Part shown: positions 1-14,059 of the stretch, in pieces | Layout: the number at the start of each line of letters is the position of its first letter | How positions within the stretch are numbered: position 1 is the stretch's first letter | Source of the DNA: Lophium mytilinum | Taxonomy: Eukaryota > Ascomycota > Dothideomycetes > Mytilinidiales > Mytilinidiaceae | NCBI GenBank assembly: GCA_010093605.1 | Contig: MU004182.1 | Span: forward strand, 1,583,032 to 1,647,031 | DNA: 64,000 bases | Direction of reading: 5' to 3' | Made by a program: the position numbers and the translations under genes | Notes under the pieces: model-generated | Database searches by the model: none | Seen by the model: only the letters and a program-made list of their open reading frames with translations | Told to the model about the DNA's origin: nothing

Positions 1-3000
1 GTTTCTTAAAGCTTACTAAATTAGAGACAGGGCTTACTTATAGCTATTATTATGTACTTATCTATATAGCTCGCGTATATATAATAGTAGTCTAGCTTAT
101 ACTATTAAAAATTATTTTAACTTATTATTATTATAGGTAAGTAGTGTAGAGTAGTAATAGGTTATATATTATTATTTTTCTAGTAGTGCTTTCTACTATT
201 AGTAGTTATTATTAGCTCTTTCTTACTAATATATCTATACTAATAAATCTAATATAGTAATTATTAGAGATAGAGGAGAGAGTATTAGCTACTACTATAG
301 CTGCTATTACTTTACTCTATACTGCTACTTATCGCTTTTATAGAATAGAGGTAAGGTAAGATTTAATAGAAAGAGGAGATATATAGTGCTAGGCTAAGAG
401 TTTTAAAATTATCTATCTTAGCTACTAACTATTATAGATAAGCTATTATTACAGGCTATATATATATATAACGGGCAGTTATATAGTAGCGTTATTATAA
501 GGTCTTAAATATATAGTATAGAACTATTATATATTAGTAGAAGTATTAGAGGCTAACCCTCTAACACGTTATAGCTATCTATTCTAGTCTTATAACTATT
601 TCTTTCTTTCTATTACCTGCCTTTATATTACCTGCACCCTATAGAGTTACGTTATATATAATATTAACCCTACTAACTATAGAAAATTCTTTAATAAAAT
701 AAATAGACTACCTATTACTAATAATAAGATTAAATAGCTACTACTAGATTAGCTCTATTACCTTTATAATATATAGAACCTATAAGTAGCTAATATACTA
801 CCCCCCCACCGCAAAATAGACTACTTAATTAACTTTACGCCTAATAGTAAGCTACTAGTATAGAAGGTCTATAGTCTCTTATAAGATTAAGCCGCTATAG
901 TTAAAGTATTTATTAATAAAATATAATCTAAAGGCTTTATTTAACTAAGTTTATCCTTCTTTACTACTCTAATACTTATTATTAAGAAACCTAGTAGGGG
1001 CCTATATATCTATATAGACTATAGAGGACTAAATAATATTATAATTAAAAGCTATAATATACCGCCTCTAGTTAAGAATATATTAGCCCTACTAGCTAAA
1101 GCTAAATACTATACTAAGCTAGATATTATTAGCGCCTTTAACGCTCTATATATTAAAGAAGGTAATAAATATAAAATAGCATTCTTAATAAGATAGGGTC
1201 TATTTAAATTCTTAGTCCTTCTATTTAGCTTATATAATGCACCTAGCTTATTCTAAGCCTATATTAATAATATACTATATAAGAATCTTAACTAGTACTA
1301 TATAGCCTATATAAATAACGTACTTATCTTTAGTAATAACCTAGAAGAGTATAAGAAATATATTATCTCTATAGTTATAAAACTAAAAGATATAGGCCTC
1401 TTTTTTAATATTTATAAGTCTAAATTTGCAGTCTAGAAAGTTAAGTACCTAGGCATTATTATAGGCGTTAACGGCGTGTATATAGACCTATATAAGGTTT
1501 AAATAGTACTTAACTAGCCTATTTCTAGAAACCTTAAGAATATCTAGACTTTTCTAGGTTTCTATAACTTCTACTATTATTTTATTACTAGATATTCTAA
1601 GTTTATAGTACCTCTCTCTACGCTTATATTATCTACTAGAAAATTATTTAAATTCCCCTAGAAAGATAATAGTAATAAAGTACACGCGTTTACCCGCATT
1701 AAGAAATATTTCTAGAATGCCCTCTAGCTAGCTCTATAGAACCTAGACTATAAGATATAGATTAAATATAATTTCTTAGATTATATAGTAGTAGCTATAC
1801 TATTATAGGTCTAACTAGATAGTACTCTATAACCTATTACCTTTATATTATAATAAATAATACTATAGTAAATTAACTATACTATCTATAATAAGAAACT
1901 GCTTACTATAGTTCTAGCGTTTAAAGACTAGCGCCTAGAACTTACCGGCTAAGGCTAGAAATATAGTAGCCCTATTAATATAATCTCTAACTATAAGAAC
2001 CTTTAGATATTTATAATAATAAAGCGCCTTAACTACTATTAAGTATAATAGGCTAAATTCTTAGCTAAATTTAACTTTAAAATTACGTATAAACCTAGTA
2101 AACTTAATAATAAACTAGACCTTCTTACTAGATATTCTAGTAATAAACTATTAGAAGGTAACGCATATTATAAGTATTAAGAATAAGTTATACTTAAGCC
2201 TGCTAACTATAAATCTAATATATACTATACTATTAAACTAGCCTCTATTCTTATAGATAACGCCCTATAGTATACTATTATAGACCTAGCCTCTATAATA
2301 TATAACCTAAGTAAATTTAACTAACCTAATAACTAGCTACGGCTTACTATTATATATATATAATAGATAAGACTATACTTAGAGCCGTGCATAGATAAGA
2401 TAAATAACTCTATACTAGAGCCCTCTATAGAAGATAAAATATATAATTCTTCTAAGTAAGAATATAATTCTAATACTAAGCTATATAATGCGTTAAAGTC
2501 TATTCTTACTAGCAACTAAATCTTATAATATATTAAGAAAGCCTCTTAAGCTAACCCTATTATATAAGTAGTAAAGTATACTAAGCGCTATAATAAGTAA
2601 TAACTACTAGCTTAATTCTACCGCGACTACTACCTATAAATTAAGCTTAGAGATTATAATATAATTAATAACTTTCTCTATATTAGAAAGAAGCTCTATA
2701 TACTAGCCGTACCTAAACTATATATAGTAATTATTTATTCTATATATAAACCTAAACTAGCTAGTTATACTAGAATAACTTCTACTTATACTAGGCTAAG
2801 TAACTATTACTACTAGCCCCTTATAATATCTAACGTTAATTAGTATATAGGCGCTTATATAACCTATTACTACTTAAAGTACTTTAAAGAAGGTAAGTAA
2901 GGCCTTCTTTACCTACTACTAATTCTGCATTACTACTAGTATAATATCTTAGTTAACTTTATTAAACTACTACCCATTTATAAATAATAGGGCTAGAAAT

Positions 3001-4351
3001 ATAAGTATATTATAGTTATAGTTAATTAACTATTTAAGAAGAGAAAGTTTATCCCGCTTAATTCTATAAAAGTTAAGCTAGTTATCTAAGTATTTATTAA
3101 ATAGGTCTAGTATAAGAAAGGCTATCTATATACTATTATATCTAATTAAGAAGCGCAGTTTATATTATACTTTTAGAAACGCCTCTACGCCTGTATTAGT
3201 ACCTCGCCTAAGTTATTATTATTATTCTACTCTAAAATAGATAGCTAGACTAAGATTACTAATATAGTACTTAAGTAATACCTATAAGCCTACGTTAATT
3301 ATAAATAAGATAACTAGGTAGACCTTCTACCTATAGCTAAATTTAAAGTAAACTGCGCTAAAATAATAATAGAAGTATTACTATTTATAGTAACTAAAGG
3401 CTATAACCCGCGCTTAGGTCTTAAGCTAGTAGATAACTCTATTAAACCTAAAGGCCCCTAGAAATTACTATAAGAGAAAGCTAACGCCCTAGCTAAATAA
3501 ATTAACTAGCTTTAACTCTTTCTATATAATAAGCTTATCTAGATCTAAGTACGCTAAGCTTATTATATAAACCTTAAGCGCAAGCCTACACCTAAGTTTA
3601 AAGTTAGTAATAAGGTTATACTTAATGCTTGCAATATTAAGATACAACGCCTAAATAAGTTACTTAATTATAAGTAGCTAGGCCCTTATAAAATTATACG
3701 CGTTATTAATAATAGTGCCTATAAGCTTATACTACTATAAACTATAAAAGAACTATTTAATATCTTCTATCTATAGCTACTCTATAGGATTACTTATAAG
3801 CCGCTTAAAGAATAAATATATAATAAACCCGGCCCTATTAAAGTTAACTAGAAAGGTTTTAAATAATAGAATGTAGATAATATTATTAACTTATAAATTA
3901 ATAAAGTAATAGTTAATTCTACTATAGATAAGAAAGGCCTCTTATAATATAAAATCTAATATACTAGTTACCCTAACTAGAACGCTAAACCTAAGTAGGA
4001 ATTATATAAAAGCACATTTAATTACTGTAATATTATAATAGACTACTATTATTAATACCCTAACGCCGCTAGACCTTATAAGTCTTTTAAGAAACCTAAG
4101 TACTAGAAACCCCTACTAGCTATAATTATATTAAGACTATAGAAGTAGACCTTAAGCTAGATATTACTAAAGCTAACTAGCGCTAGCTAGCTAAGTAATT
4201 ACTAACTCTATTAGAAGACGCTAACCTAGTAGACTACTAGATAATAGATAATATAAAGGTTTATAAGTTTAACTTCTATACTAATTTATATTACGCCTAT
4301 ATAGTACCTATAGTTTATAATACTATATAAAAAGACTAAAGAATTATAGAG

Positions 4352-4483
4352 AATTATAGTAAGATTATATAATTATATTAATACTACGTAATTATAGTAA
4401 TACTATGTAATTATAGCAAGACTGCATAATTATATTAATACTGCGCAATTATAGTAATACTACATAATTATAGTAATACTAAT
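4352..4483. repeat. 19-bp tandem repeat, about 7 copies
   Basis: Seven head-to-tail units of about 19 bp start at 4352, 4371, 4390, 4409, 4428, 4447 and 4466. Each begins AATTATA and differs from the next by one to five bases. The array lies in the 3' tail of the Gypsy fossil, after the chromodomain-like segment and before the purine-rich tract. A 19-bp unit is not a multiple of three, so it would shift frame at each copy. It may therefore be non-coding or have grown after the element died. Confidence 0.85.
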
Positions 4484-4615
4484 AATTAATAGAAGAACTA
4501 ATTAAGAAAGAACTAATTAAAAAGAATTACCTGCGCATAGTAAGTATAAAACGGAAAGGCTAAAAGTATAATACTAGAAGAAGCTCTATATATAGTTTCT
4601 TTTAGAGGGGGGGTA

Positions 4616-4846
4616 GTATTATAGCTATAATATAACTTCTATTATAATATATTTTTAATATATATAATAGTATTATATACTCTATAGTATATAATTACTA
4701 TTATATAACTAGGCTTAGCGCCAGCCTCGCCTACCTTTTAGCTAGCGCTCCGCGCCTTTCTTTCTCTCTTATAGCTACTTTATCTATATATACTAATATT
4801 AGGTCTTCTCTTATAATTTACTATTATACTATAATATTAGGCTTAG
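4616..4846 (+). repeat. 3' LTR of the Gypsy fossil
   Basis: This about 230-bp segment begins directly after the purine-rich tract. Its reverse complement aligns end to end with 14359-14211 followed by 6338-6262, the same LTR family in opposite orientation. The differences are mostly of the kind RIP produces. The first half of this copy is strongly AT-converted, while the partner at 14211-14359 is GC-rich. The right boundary is approximate. Confidence 0.7.
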
Positions 4847-6261
4847 TAATCTTCTTATAGTAATTCTAGGTTCTATTAGAATATAGTAACTCTATAGTAT
4901 ATATTCTTATAATACTTAGAAACTATATTATAGAAGGCTTTAGTAGAGTTAAGATTAATATTAATAGTATTAGTAACTCTATTATAATTAATATAGAATA
5001 TAATACCTTTAGCTATTATAGTAAAGTATAACTTATAATAGTTAAAGTTATAGCGCCCTAATATACCTAGTATAGGTAATTCTAGTTCTAGTTATAATAG
5101 TATAACTATAGTAGGCGTAGAGAAGCTCTATACTAATAGTAGGGGGTTATTATTACGCTAGGCTTTTTAAGTAAATAGAAAAACTAGGCTAGTAGAAACG
5201 TTATTATTCTAGATACTAAGTAGATTATCTTAATTAAAGTAGACTACTTTATAGAGGTCTATAGTAAATTAGAATTAATTATTCTTATTTTCTTTATTAA
5301 GCTTATTAAGCTTCTAGTTAAGCTATATACTATCTTCTTTATTAGAGGTAATATAAAACTTCTTATTATCTAGGTTAATAGAGCGCCTACTACGCTAGAG
5401 AATAGTAGTTAGTTATTAACTATAGGCTGCAGCTATATCTAGTCTAATAGTACTAGCTTTTAGTATATAGAGTTTACTATAAGCGGCTAGCTACTCTAGA
5501 GTAGAACTAATACTATATTAAGATAATTTACCTATTTTTTTATATAGGGCTTTAGTATATTAGATCTCTTATTATACTTACTAAGAGTTAGAGGCTAGTA
5601 TTAACTAGGTAGCTTAGCTATTAAGGGTAGAGTATAGGTTAGTATTACTACTCTTATTAATATATATATTACTAGAGAAAGCTTCTAAATATACTATAGT
5701 ATATTTACTATAACTTAGTATTATAGATAAATAGTTCTACTTATAGGGTTTTAAATAAGAAGAAACTAGTATTAGAGAGTTACACTAGTTAACTATTACT
5801 AGTTAGGTAATAGTAGATAGTATTCTAGTAGGTAGATAATAGTTCTAGTAGTTAGGTAGAGAAAAAAGTTAGTATAGAAAGAAAGGTTATAGAGCCTTTA
5901 TAAAAGCTAGAAAGTAGATATAGCTAGTACGCTTCTTAGTAGCTATTCTTAGTAGCTAAACTAATTAGTAAATAATAATAACTATACTAGGTTTAGTTAG
6001 TTTATACGCGTATAGATAGAGGTATAATAGTAAATAGATTTATAGAGCCTATATATTAGTTTATATAGATAATAGAGTATAATATCCTTACTATAAGGTT
6101 ATAGAGCCTTCTTCTATTCTAGTTTCTTATTAATAAAGGTTATAGAAATTAAATTTAGTAGCTATAGAGGTACTAGTATATATATAGATAGATAGATATA
6201 AATAAATAAATAGAAAAAGTACTTTTAATATCTTCTAGAAGCTAGAAGAATAGCTACTTTA
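4847..6261 (-). other. AT-rich coding relic, unassigned, between two Gypsy LTRs
   Basis: The minus-strand frames of this 1.4-kb stretch look protein-like, but I could not match them to a family. Because a reverse-oriented LTR lies just to the right (6262-6338, continued at 14211-14359), this could be the 5' internal part, perhaps gag, of a second truncated Gypsy copy running leftward. That is inference. It is broken and has no usable frame. Confidence 0.35.
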
Positions 6262-6338
6262 TATTAAAGTATAATATAGAATTATAATAGAAAACTAATA
6301 GTATTAAGTATATAATAAAGTAGCTATAAGAAGAGAGA
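6262..6338 (-). repeat. Left part of a reverse-oriented Gypsy LTR split by the Copia insertion
   Basis: The reverse complement resembles 4764-4846, the distal part of the Gypsy 3' LTR. The rest of the same LTR reappears at 14211-14359, on the far side of the Copia-type element. The sequence AGAGA at 6334-6338 is the left copy of the Copia target duplication. This half is AT-converted. Confidence 0.65.
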
Positions 6339-6489
6339 TACTAAAACTAGTAAGGGTTCTATTAATAGTATAGACGCTAACTAGTTTACTACATAATTCT
6401 ACTAAAGTATATAGAACTATAGCTATATAGTCTCCTCTCCCTTAGTATAATCTAAGAAGTAATTAAATCTATATAACCTAATTTTAATA
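6339..6489 (+). repeat. Left 151-bp LTR of the Copia-type fossil
   Basis: Same length as 14060-14210 and nearly identical to it, both starting TACTAAAAC and ending TTTTAATA. It is preceded by AGAGA. The ends fit a TG..CA LTR after AT conversion. A GGTTATAAGCCCGG sequence follows directly and is a plausible primer-binding site. Confidence 0.85.
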
Positions 6490-9400
6490 GGTTATAAGCC
6501 CGGCTTAGCTAAGTATTATCTAATATCTATATAATAATATACTAAAAATACGCAGGAGACCTATAATAGTTAACTACTGCCCTTCCGTTATGCAACCTCC
6601 TGCATAATCTAACTATAGAATTAAGTAGATTAATCTATATTTAGAAATCCGGACTAGGTCTAGATGCTAAAAATATTAAAACTTTAGTATAATATCTAGC
6701 TAGACCTATCTAGACCTATACTAACTATAGTACTACTCTATTTAAGCTATCTATATATAATATACTCTAGTAACCCCTTATATCTAAAATAAACATCTAG
6801 ATCTAGGCCCTTACGTGCCCGGTTTAATTAAGTAATAATAAAGTAAGTACCCGCTATTATAAAATAACATTTAAAATACTTAAAGGGAAGAAAATCCTCT
6901 TTATAATAAGTTTAACATACTCTCTCTACCTACTATTACGTGTTTAAAAGATATATAACCTTTAACCTTATCTACTAAAGCCTGCCTGGAAAGAAGTCTA
7001 TTATATACTAAATTAAAACAACTTCTAATACCTAGCTAAGAACCTCTTAGTTAGTGCCTTTAAGCTATACGCTAAAAGACCTTAAGATATTAGACTATTA
7101 GATAAGTAGGACGCCTATTTTAAAATTATAGCCGGCACTAATAAAGATTATATTAATAATAATATATTAAATACTACTATTACCTTAAACTACTCTATAA
7201 ATAACACTTTTCTATTAAGTATTAATAGCTATAATCTATAGGGACTATTAGTATAGTTAAGACCTAGACTAAGGCCTAAAGTAACTATAGAAGCTATCTT
7301 ATCTTAATTAGAGACGCTAAGTATATCTTCTATATCTATATAGTAGACTTATATATTACTCCGCATAGAAATACTACCCTATTAATACTTTCTAGCTCTA
7401 ATTACAATTAGATCCTTACTAGAATTATTATCCGGGTTATTCTTATCTAAGCTAGAACTAACTTCTTTATCTTCTTTATCCTCTAGATTAGAACTAATTG
7501 CCCTAAGACGCTATACTAGTTAAGATAGGTAAAGCGTTGCTAGCTTAGATTAAGAAACTTAACTTATTAACTAGCTAGATTTAGTAGAATTAGGAAATAA
7601 TAGTATAGCTATAAATAAATAGTTTTAGCAATCTTCTAGTAGGGGGATAGAATTAGATAGCACTAATAGCTTCTCTAGATCCTTAAATAGTAATAATAGT
7701 TACTATAGATACCCCTATAGTAGAATAGAAAGCTAGTAGATCTACTTAACCTTTAAATTCAGGTACTATAATAGTAGTAGACGCTAGATTAATTATAAGA
7801 TAGAAAGATAAGATAGAGAAATATAAGGAAAAACTAAATAAATAGCTTAACTATTAGGACTAAGTAATATCTATAATTATAACTTAATACGGGTCTAACG
7901 CACAATATATAATAGATAATATTAAATAAGTAGTACTACTACTTAACACCCTATACCTCTACTTCTAAGACGTAGGCCACGGGATAATTTATTAGCGTTA
8001 ACTTAACTATAGTAATATATTATTTAATAATTATATAAGTGTAGAGGACTTTATAGATAAGCTTTAAAAAGTAAATTAAAACCTTACTAACGTTAATCTA
8101 ACCTGTAAATATAGTAAAGTATACTTAATTAATAACTTCTTTAATAGACTTAGAACTAACTACTAAATATTAGCTAACCTCTTCTAAACTTAAAATCTAA
8201 CTATTCCTATAAGAGATGCAACTAGTATTATTATAAGACTAGCTTTAAACTTTAGCTCTACTATTATAGTAATGCAACATTATAAGACTTCTCTTAAAGT
8301 AGATAAAGAATATAAAAAAGCTATAATAGCCACGCAAGCTAAAGGGAAATTACATAGTACTAGAAATGGAAAAGAAAACTATACTTATAATAAGTATTAT
8401 ACTTATTATAAAAAGAAGGCCTAGCATAATACCTCTACCTACTAGAAACTTTACCTATACCTAGAAAAGAAGTTTAAAGAAAAGAAGGCGGCCAAGAGAA
8501 AGGTAAAATAAGAAAAAAAGGCTAATAATTCTAAGGAATCTAGTTTAAAGCGCTAGAAAATAGATACTATTAAGAAATATAGCGCTAACCTAGTAGTCTT
8601 TTCTACTAATTTTAAATTTCTAGAAGAAACTAACTATATTACCTATATAGTAAATACGTCTACTATATTTAATAATATCTAGCTAATTAATACGGGTTAT
8701 TTAACTTACTATTATAGTACCTAAAAAGACTTTATTAAATCTATAATAAAGCTATATTAAGGCCCTAGAATAGAAGAAATAGAAGGGACTATTACCTAAC
8801 TAACTAAAATAGAAATAGTTCGGCTAGAATGCGACTATAAGAGATAGTAGGTTTTTTTCTACCTTACTAATATATTATATACTTCCGGCTTTAAATATAA
8901 CCTTATATTAGTCTTAAAACTAATAAACTAAGGTGCACGCGTAAGCTTTAAACCCCGTTAAGCTATAATAGAACTCTTAGAAGTTACTATTCTAGTACCC
9001 TACTAAAAGAGGGTCTACGTAATTTAATAGTAGAAGAAAGATATTACGCCTATATTAGTAATAGCTATATATAAAATTATAGATCTAACGCTTTAAATCT
9101 AGCATAAATAAATAGCTTACCTAGGTAAATAAAACCTCCGCAAGCTCTAAGGAATATTAGTTAGTATAAAGCTACTTAACCTAGACTGCCTATATATAGG
9201 CTGCGTAAAAGGTTAGATAAAAGTAGGGTTCTATAAGTATTATAACTAATAAGAAATAAGTCTACTAGAACTAATCTATATAGATATAGCCGGTCCTTTT
9301 ATACTAGAATATAATAGAGTAAAATACTAGGTAACCTTTCTCTATAATAAAACCTAGAATATATAGGTCTATCTACTTAAATATAGAGATAAGTTCTTCT

Positions 9401-12400
9401 ACTATTTAAAATACTTTATTAACTCTAATAAGACTATTAAGCGCCGCATTAGGCGCATTAGACTAGACTAAGTAGGGGAGAATATTTTAGGAATCTTCTA
9501 AGAGTACTACTATAACTAGGGGATTCTCCTAGAATATATAGAAACGGACTAATACTAAGAAAATAGCTCTATAGAAGTACTTAATTAGTATATACTCTCT
9601 AAACTAAACTCTACGCTATTTAACGCTAGCCTAAACCTAAAATAGTAGCTAGAAGTACTATAAGTAGTTATTATAGTTTAAAACTAAAGCTCTAGCTTAG
9701 TAATTAGTATAACCCTATACTAAGCTTAGCACGGTAACCTTCTAGACCTATTCTAGCTACATGTAATTAGCTTAAAATACTATATATTAAAGAAAGAGAG
9801 AGACTAAAAGGTAATTAGATATATAAGAACTAAAATATACACGCTAATTAGATACTTAGAAGGATAATACTACTAGTTATTAAATAAGAATAATTAAATT
9901 CTAACTATAACGGATATTATTTATCTAGAAGAATAAAGTTATACTAGAAAGTAGTATAAAGTTAATGCACTACTATATAATCTAGTAAATTCTACTACTA
10001 TAGCTATACTTTCTATATAAGCGGCCGCACTAATAAGTCTTAGCTAAAAGAGATAGCTAAGTACTACTTGTAATCTATATAACAGTAATAGAGACGGAAA
10101 TAAAAGTAACTCTTCTCTGCTAAAATAAATATAAAGTCCTACGCTATTATAGTACTAGACTCCTCCTTAGTTACTATAATTACTATCTTATTATAGTTTA
10201 CTAGCTTACTTACTAATACTAGTATAATCTATATATACGTAGCTAATATAAAGGCAGCTATTATATATATAGTTAGTACGCACTTAGCTCTTATAGAATA
10301 ACCTAAAGTAAGTACTACTATTATAGAAGGTCCTATAGAAATATTAGTATATATAAGTTAAGCCTAGAGGATCTATAACTTATATATAAAGTATATAGAG
10401 TATCTATTTAGAATTACCTCTTAACTTAAATAGATACTGCATTCTAGAAATAGTAATACTTAACTATCTAAATCTAAATTAATTAGAAAAAGAAGTATAT
10501 GCAACTATTAAGCTAGCTATTCTAGAAGCAGCACTTAAGAATTTATAATTAGCTAACTTAGAGCTACTAGAAGAACCTAAGCTAGAAATATAAACTAGAC
10601 CTACTACTAGAGAACTAGATTAAAATATAGCTCTACTAAGCCTAATAGCTACTACCGCCGTTACTAAGCTATTTAAATCTAAAATATTTAATTAAGCTTA
10701 AGTAGATCTACTCTAGAATAAGTAGAAGAAGGCTATAAAGGATAAAGTTCTATTACTAAAAGAAAATAATACCTAGACCCTTATAAATATACTATATAAC
10801 CGCCGCGTTCTAGAAGAAAAGTAGATATTTAAACTTAAACGCGGGCCTGCTAGAGAGATCCTATGCTATAAAGCTTAGTAGGTAGTCTAAGACTTTAAGT
10901 AATAAGAAGAAATTAACTACTATAAGACTTTTACGTTAGTAGTTAAGCCTATAAGCTATAAAGCTATCTTTACTATAGCCGCAGCCCTTAACCTAGAAAT
11001 TAAGTAGATAGATATTAAAATAGCATTTCTATATAGTAATATAGATAAAGAAATCTATATAGAATAACTACGCGGCCTTAGCTAACCTAGAAACTAAGTC
11101 TATAAACTTAATAAGGCGTTATATAGCTTAAAATAATTACCTAGAATATAGTATTATACTCTAGCTACCTACCTAAAAGGTTATAGCTTCTTACTATTAA
11201 ATTTAGACCTTACTATATTCTTTAAAGGCTATATATTTATTATAGTATATATAGATAACTTATTAATTATAGAACTATTATATAATAAAATCTAGAAAAT
11301 TAAGAGTCTACTTAATAATTATTTCTAGATGTTAGACCTAGGCCTATATAGCTACTATCTAGAAATATTAATTATATATAATAGACGGAATTAAACCCTT
11401 ATACTTAATTAATAAGGCTATATATCTAAAGTCCTTACTAAATTTAAAATAAATAAGAGAAAACCGTGCACTACGCCTATAGACACTAGCCGCATTAAAG
11501 TACTAGTAGAAGACTATAAGGCAACGCTAGAACTTAAAGCGTAGTATATAAAAGCTATTAGATCTCTAATATATACTATACTTAGTACTTACCTAGACAT
11601 TATATACGTAGTATTAGTATGCAGCTAATATCTAGTAAATCTAGCACTAGCGCATAAAAAGGCAGTTAAACGCGTACTTTAGTACCTATAAGGTACTATT
11701 AACTTCCGCCTAGTATATAAAGGGGAATTAGCACCTCTTATAGAATATACTAACTCTAACTAAATAGAAGACTAAGAGACGCGCTGCTCTATAGCTAGAT
11801 ATATCTTTAATATTAGTAGCGTAGCTATTAGCTAGTCTTTAAAATAATAATTAGTAGTTATACTCTTATTATATAAAGCTAAATATATAGAAGAAATATA
11901 AGCTATAAAAGAAGCTATATAGCTATAGAGTCTTCTTTAGAAGCTCTTAGCTATAAAGTTACCTTTAGTAATAATTATATACGGCAATAACTAAGAAGTA
12001 ATTACCTTAGCTAGAAACCTGCAGTTTTACTTCTAGACTAAGTATATAGCTATCTAACACTACTATATATAGAAAAAGTAAGCTAATAATACTATTAACC
12101 TCTAATTTATACTAATAGAGGAATAAGTAGCTAATAGGCTTATAAAAGTACTACTAAAAGATTATTTTCTACTCTTTTAAAAAGTAATTAGTTTAAAAGA
12201 ATATATATACTAAAGGGGGAGCACTCTTTTCTATATATATAGGTTTTAATAAGGCTTCTATCTAAAAATTCTTTTCTATTTTTTCTATAAGGTTTTTAGG
12301 TTTTCTAGATTACTAGACTTCTTCTATACTCTATTCTTTCTTAATTTACTATTCTAGATAGAGGGGGAGAATATAATAACCCTTAGAAACGTATAAATTA

Positions 12401-12479
12401 GCTAAAACTAATTAAAATAAGTATATAATGTCTAAATAAACCTAGATCTAGTATATCTATAGTACTAAAAGTAGACCTA

Positions 12480-12900
12480 TCTATAAAAATAGAAAAAGTA
12501 GGTCTATTTATACTTAATAGTATAACTAGAATTACTTAAAAAAGCGTTCTAGATATTTAGCTATATATAGAAACCTAGAATCTATTATAACTATAGTACT
12601 AAGCGGGTTAAGCGGGTCTACTAAAGAAATAAAAGCAGGTCCCTTTATACTAATAGTAATATCTAAATTATTCTAGAACGCATTTATATATATTAACTAT
12701 TTATAGAGAACTAAACCTACTTATAGAAACCTAGATCTACTATAAATAAGTAGGCTAAGCAAGTCTACTAGAAAAATAAAAGCGGGTCCCTTTATACTAA
12801 TAGTAATTTTAAATTATCTAAAAACGCTTTTATATATATTAACTATATATAGAGAACTAGACCCCTTTTTATCTATAGTTTAATAATATAGTATAAACTA
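12480..12900. repeat. Three tandem copies of an about 140-150 bp unit
   Basis: A block containing CCCTTTATACTAATAGTAAT occurs at 12641 and again at 12788 (period 147). A more diverged copy starts near 12503 (period about 138). Each copy is followed by a stretch ending in a TATTAACTAT..TAGAGAACTA-like motif. The array lies between the purine-rich tract at about 12360 and the right LTR, so it is non-coding 3' sequence of the Copia-type fossil or a separate insertion in it. Confidence 0.7.
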
Positions 12901-12999
12901 AAAATGCATTTCTATAATAAATAGTTTATTAAATCCGCTTTTCTTTAGGTATAAAAGACTGCCGTTCCTTCTAAATTAAATTAGTATCTTCTTAGATAA

Positions 13000-14059
13000 A
13001 TTCTATCTTTTCTTCTTTCTAATTAGCTAAAAATATAAGTAGTTCCCAATTCTTTTCTATTAAAGTTAAGAAGGAAACTCCTAAACTTTCTATAGGCCCT
13101 AACTCCCCTATATTATTCTATAGCTCTAACACTATAATCTATAGTAATTATTCCTCTATTTACTTTAAAACGCTTGCGGAAACGCCTATAGAAGTTCTAG
13201 ACGAGTTTTTAGATAAAATAGTAGAATTTTTAGATGCATCTAAAACTATAAAAGGGAATAGTAGTAAGAAGAATAATAATAACCCTATAGATAATAACTA
13301 CTAGCCTTACGTAGCCTACTATACTTATCTAAATATTACTACCGCTACTAAACCTATAGATATTCCTATAAATAAAGTTAGTATTTCTAAGCTAGAATCT
13401 ACCTTCTAATAGCTTACTATAGTTAATTATAACCTAGCTATTACTATTAGAGGCGCTAAAATACTTCTAGAGGCTCTCTTACCTACTATTAGCCCTAGTA
13501 TTAAAGAACTAGTAGAACTTAAACTTACTAGTATTTATACCTAGAAGGATAGAGTTCTTACTACTACCGCTAGCTATTCTTATAAGGTTATTAAATCTTA
13601 TAAGCTTATAATACTTAAAGAAAATAGTCCCTTCTACTATAAAGATAGAAATACTACCTATAGTACCTTTATAAGAACTAATAGTATTATATACTTCTAC
13701 CTATTTAAGAAAAAAAGTAGAGAAAAGTAACTCCTCTATAGTAACCTCTAGATTACCTCTAGCTTTATTACTAAGAACCTAGATATTCTTAATAACTTTA
13801 TATAGACCTAGTTTACCCGCCTAAACTAATTAATAGAAGCTAACTTAGCTATAGAAAGTCTATAGTTCTACCTAGACTCTATTACTAATAAGATAGAGGT
13901 TTTAAAGCTAAAGCTAGCGTAGGTAGAAGAGAAGAAGTCTTAGTTAGAGTAGAAGAATACTAACTTTTATTTAATAGACCTACTTTATTAAATATACTTA
14001 GAGGAAATAAATAGATTAGTAGAAGTTAGCTTATATCTTTTCTATTACTAGAGTAGAAG
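13000..14059 (+). other. Unassigned coding-like relic inside the right end of the Copia-type fossil
   Basis: Plus-strand frames in this stretch look protein-like (long runs with biased composition), but I do not recognise the family. Its position, after the RNase H region and a purine-rich tract but before the right LTR, is unusual for Copia. It could be an additional gene of this family or part of an older element that Copia entered. It is broken. Confidence 0.3.

Larger units (their letters stand above)
1..4846 (+). mobile_element. Ty3/Gypsy retrotransposon fossil, partial (5' end outside window)
   Basis: A heavily AT-converted copy of a Ty3/Gypsy element, coding strand plus. Conceptual frames show reverse transcriptase similarity at about 900-1500, RNase H-like sequence at about 1800-2150, integrase at about 2600-3500, and a short chromodomain-like or SH3-like segment at about 3600-3830. 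A purine-rich tract at about 4604-4615 is followed by the 3' LTR (about 4616-4846). The gag part and the 5' LTR would lie left of base 1. The copy is broken throughout, with many dozens of breaks, and has no usable frame. Family assignment is firm from the order RT, RNase H, integrase. The exact right edge of the LTR is inferred from similarity to the inverted copy at 6262-6338 plus 14211-14359. Confidence 0.85.

Noticed and set aside
2333-2515. 60-residue open frame on the minus strand in the Gypsy fossil
   Set aside because: Antisense to the RNase H/integrase region of an AT-converted element; composition (Ile/Leu/Ser/Tyr) is what AT-rich DNA gives by chance.
4352-4483. CRISPR-like appearance of a regular short repeat array
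   Set aside because: Units are contiguous without unique spacers, in a eukaryotic retroelement tail.
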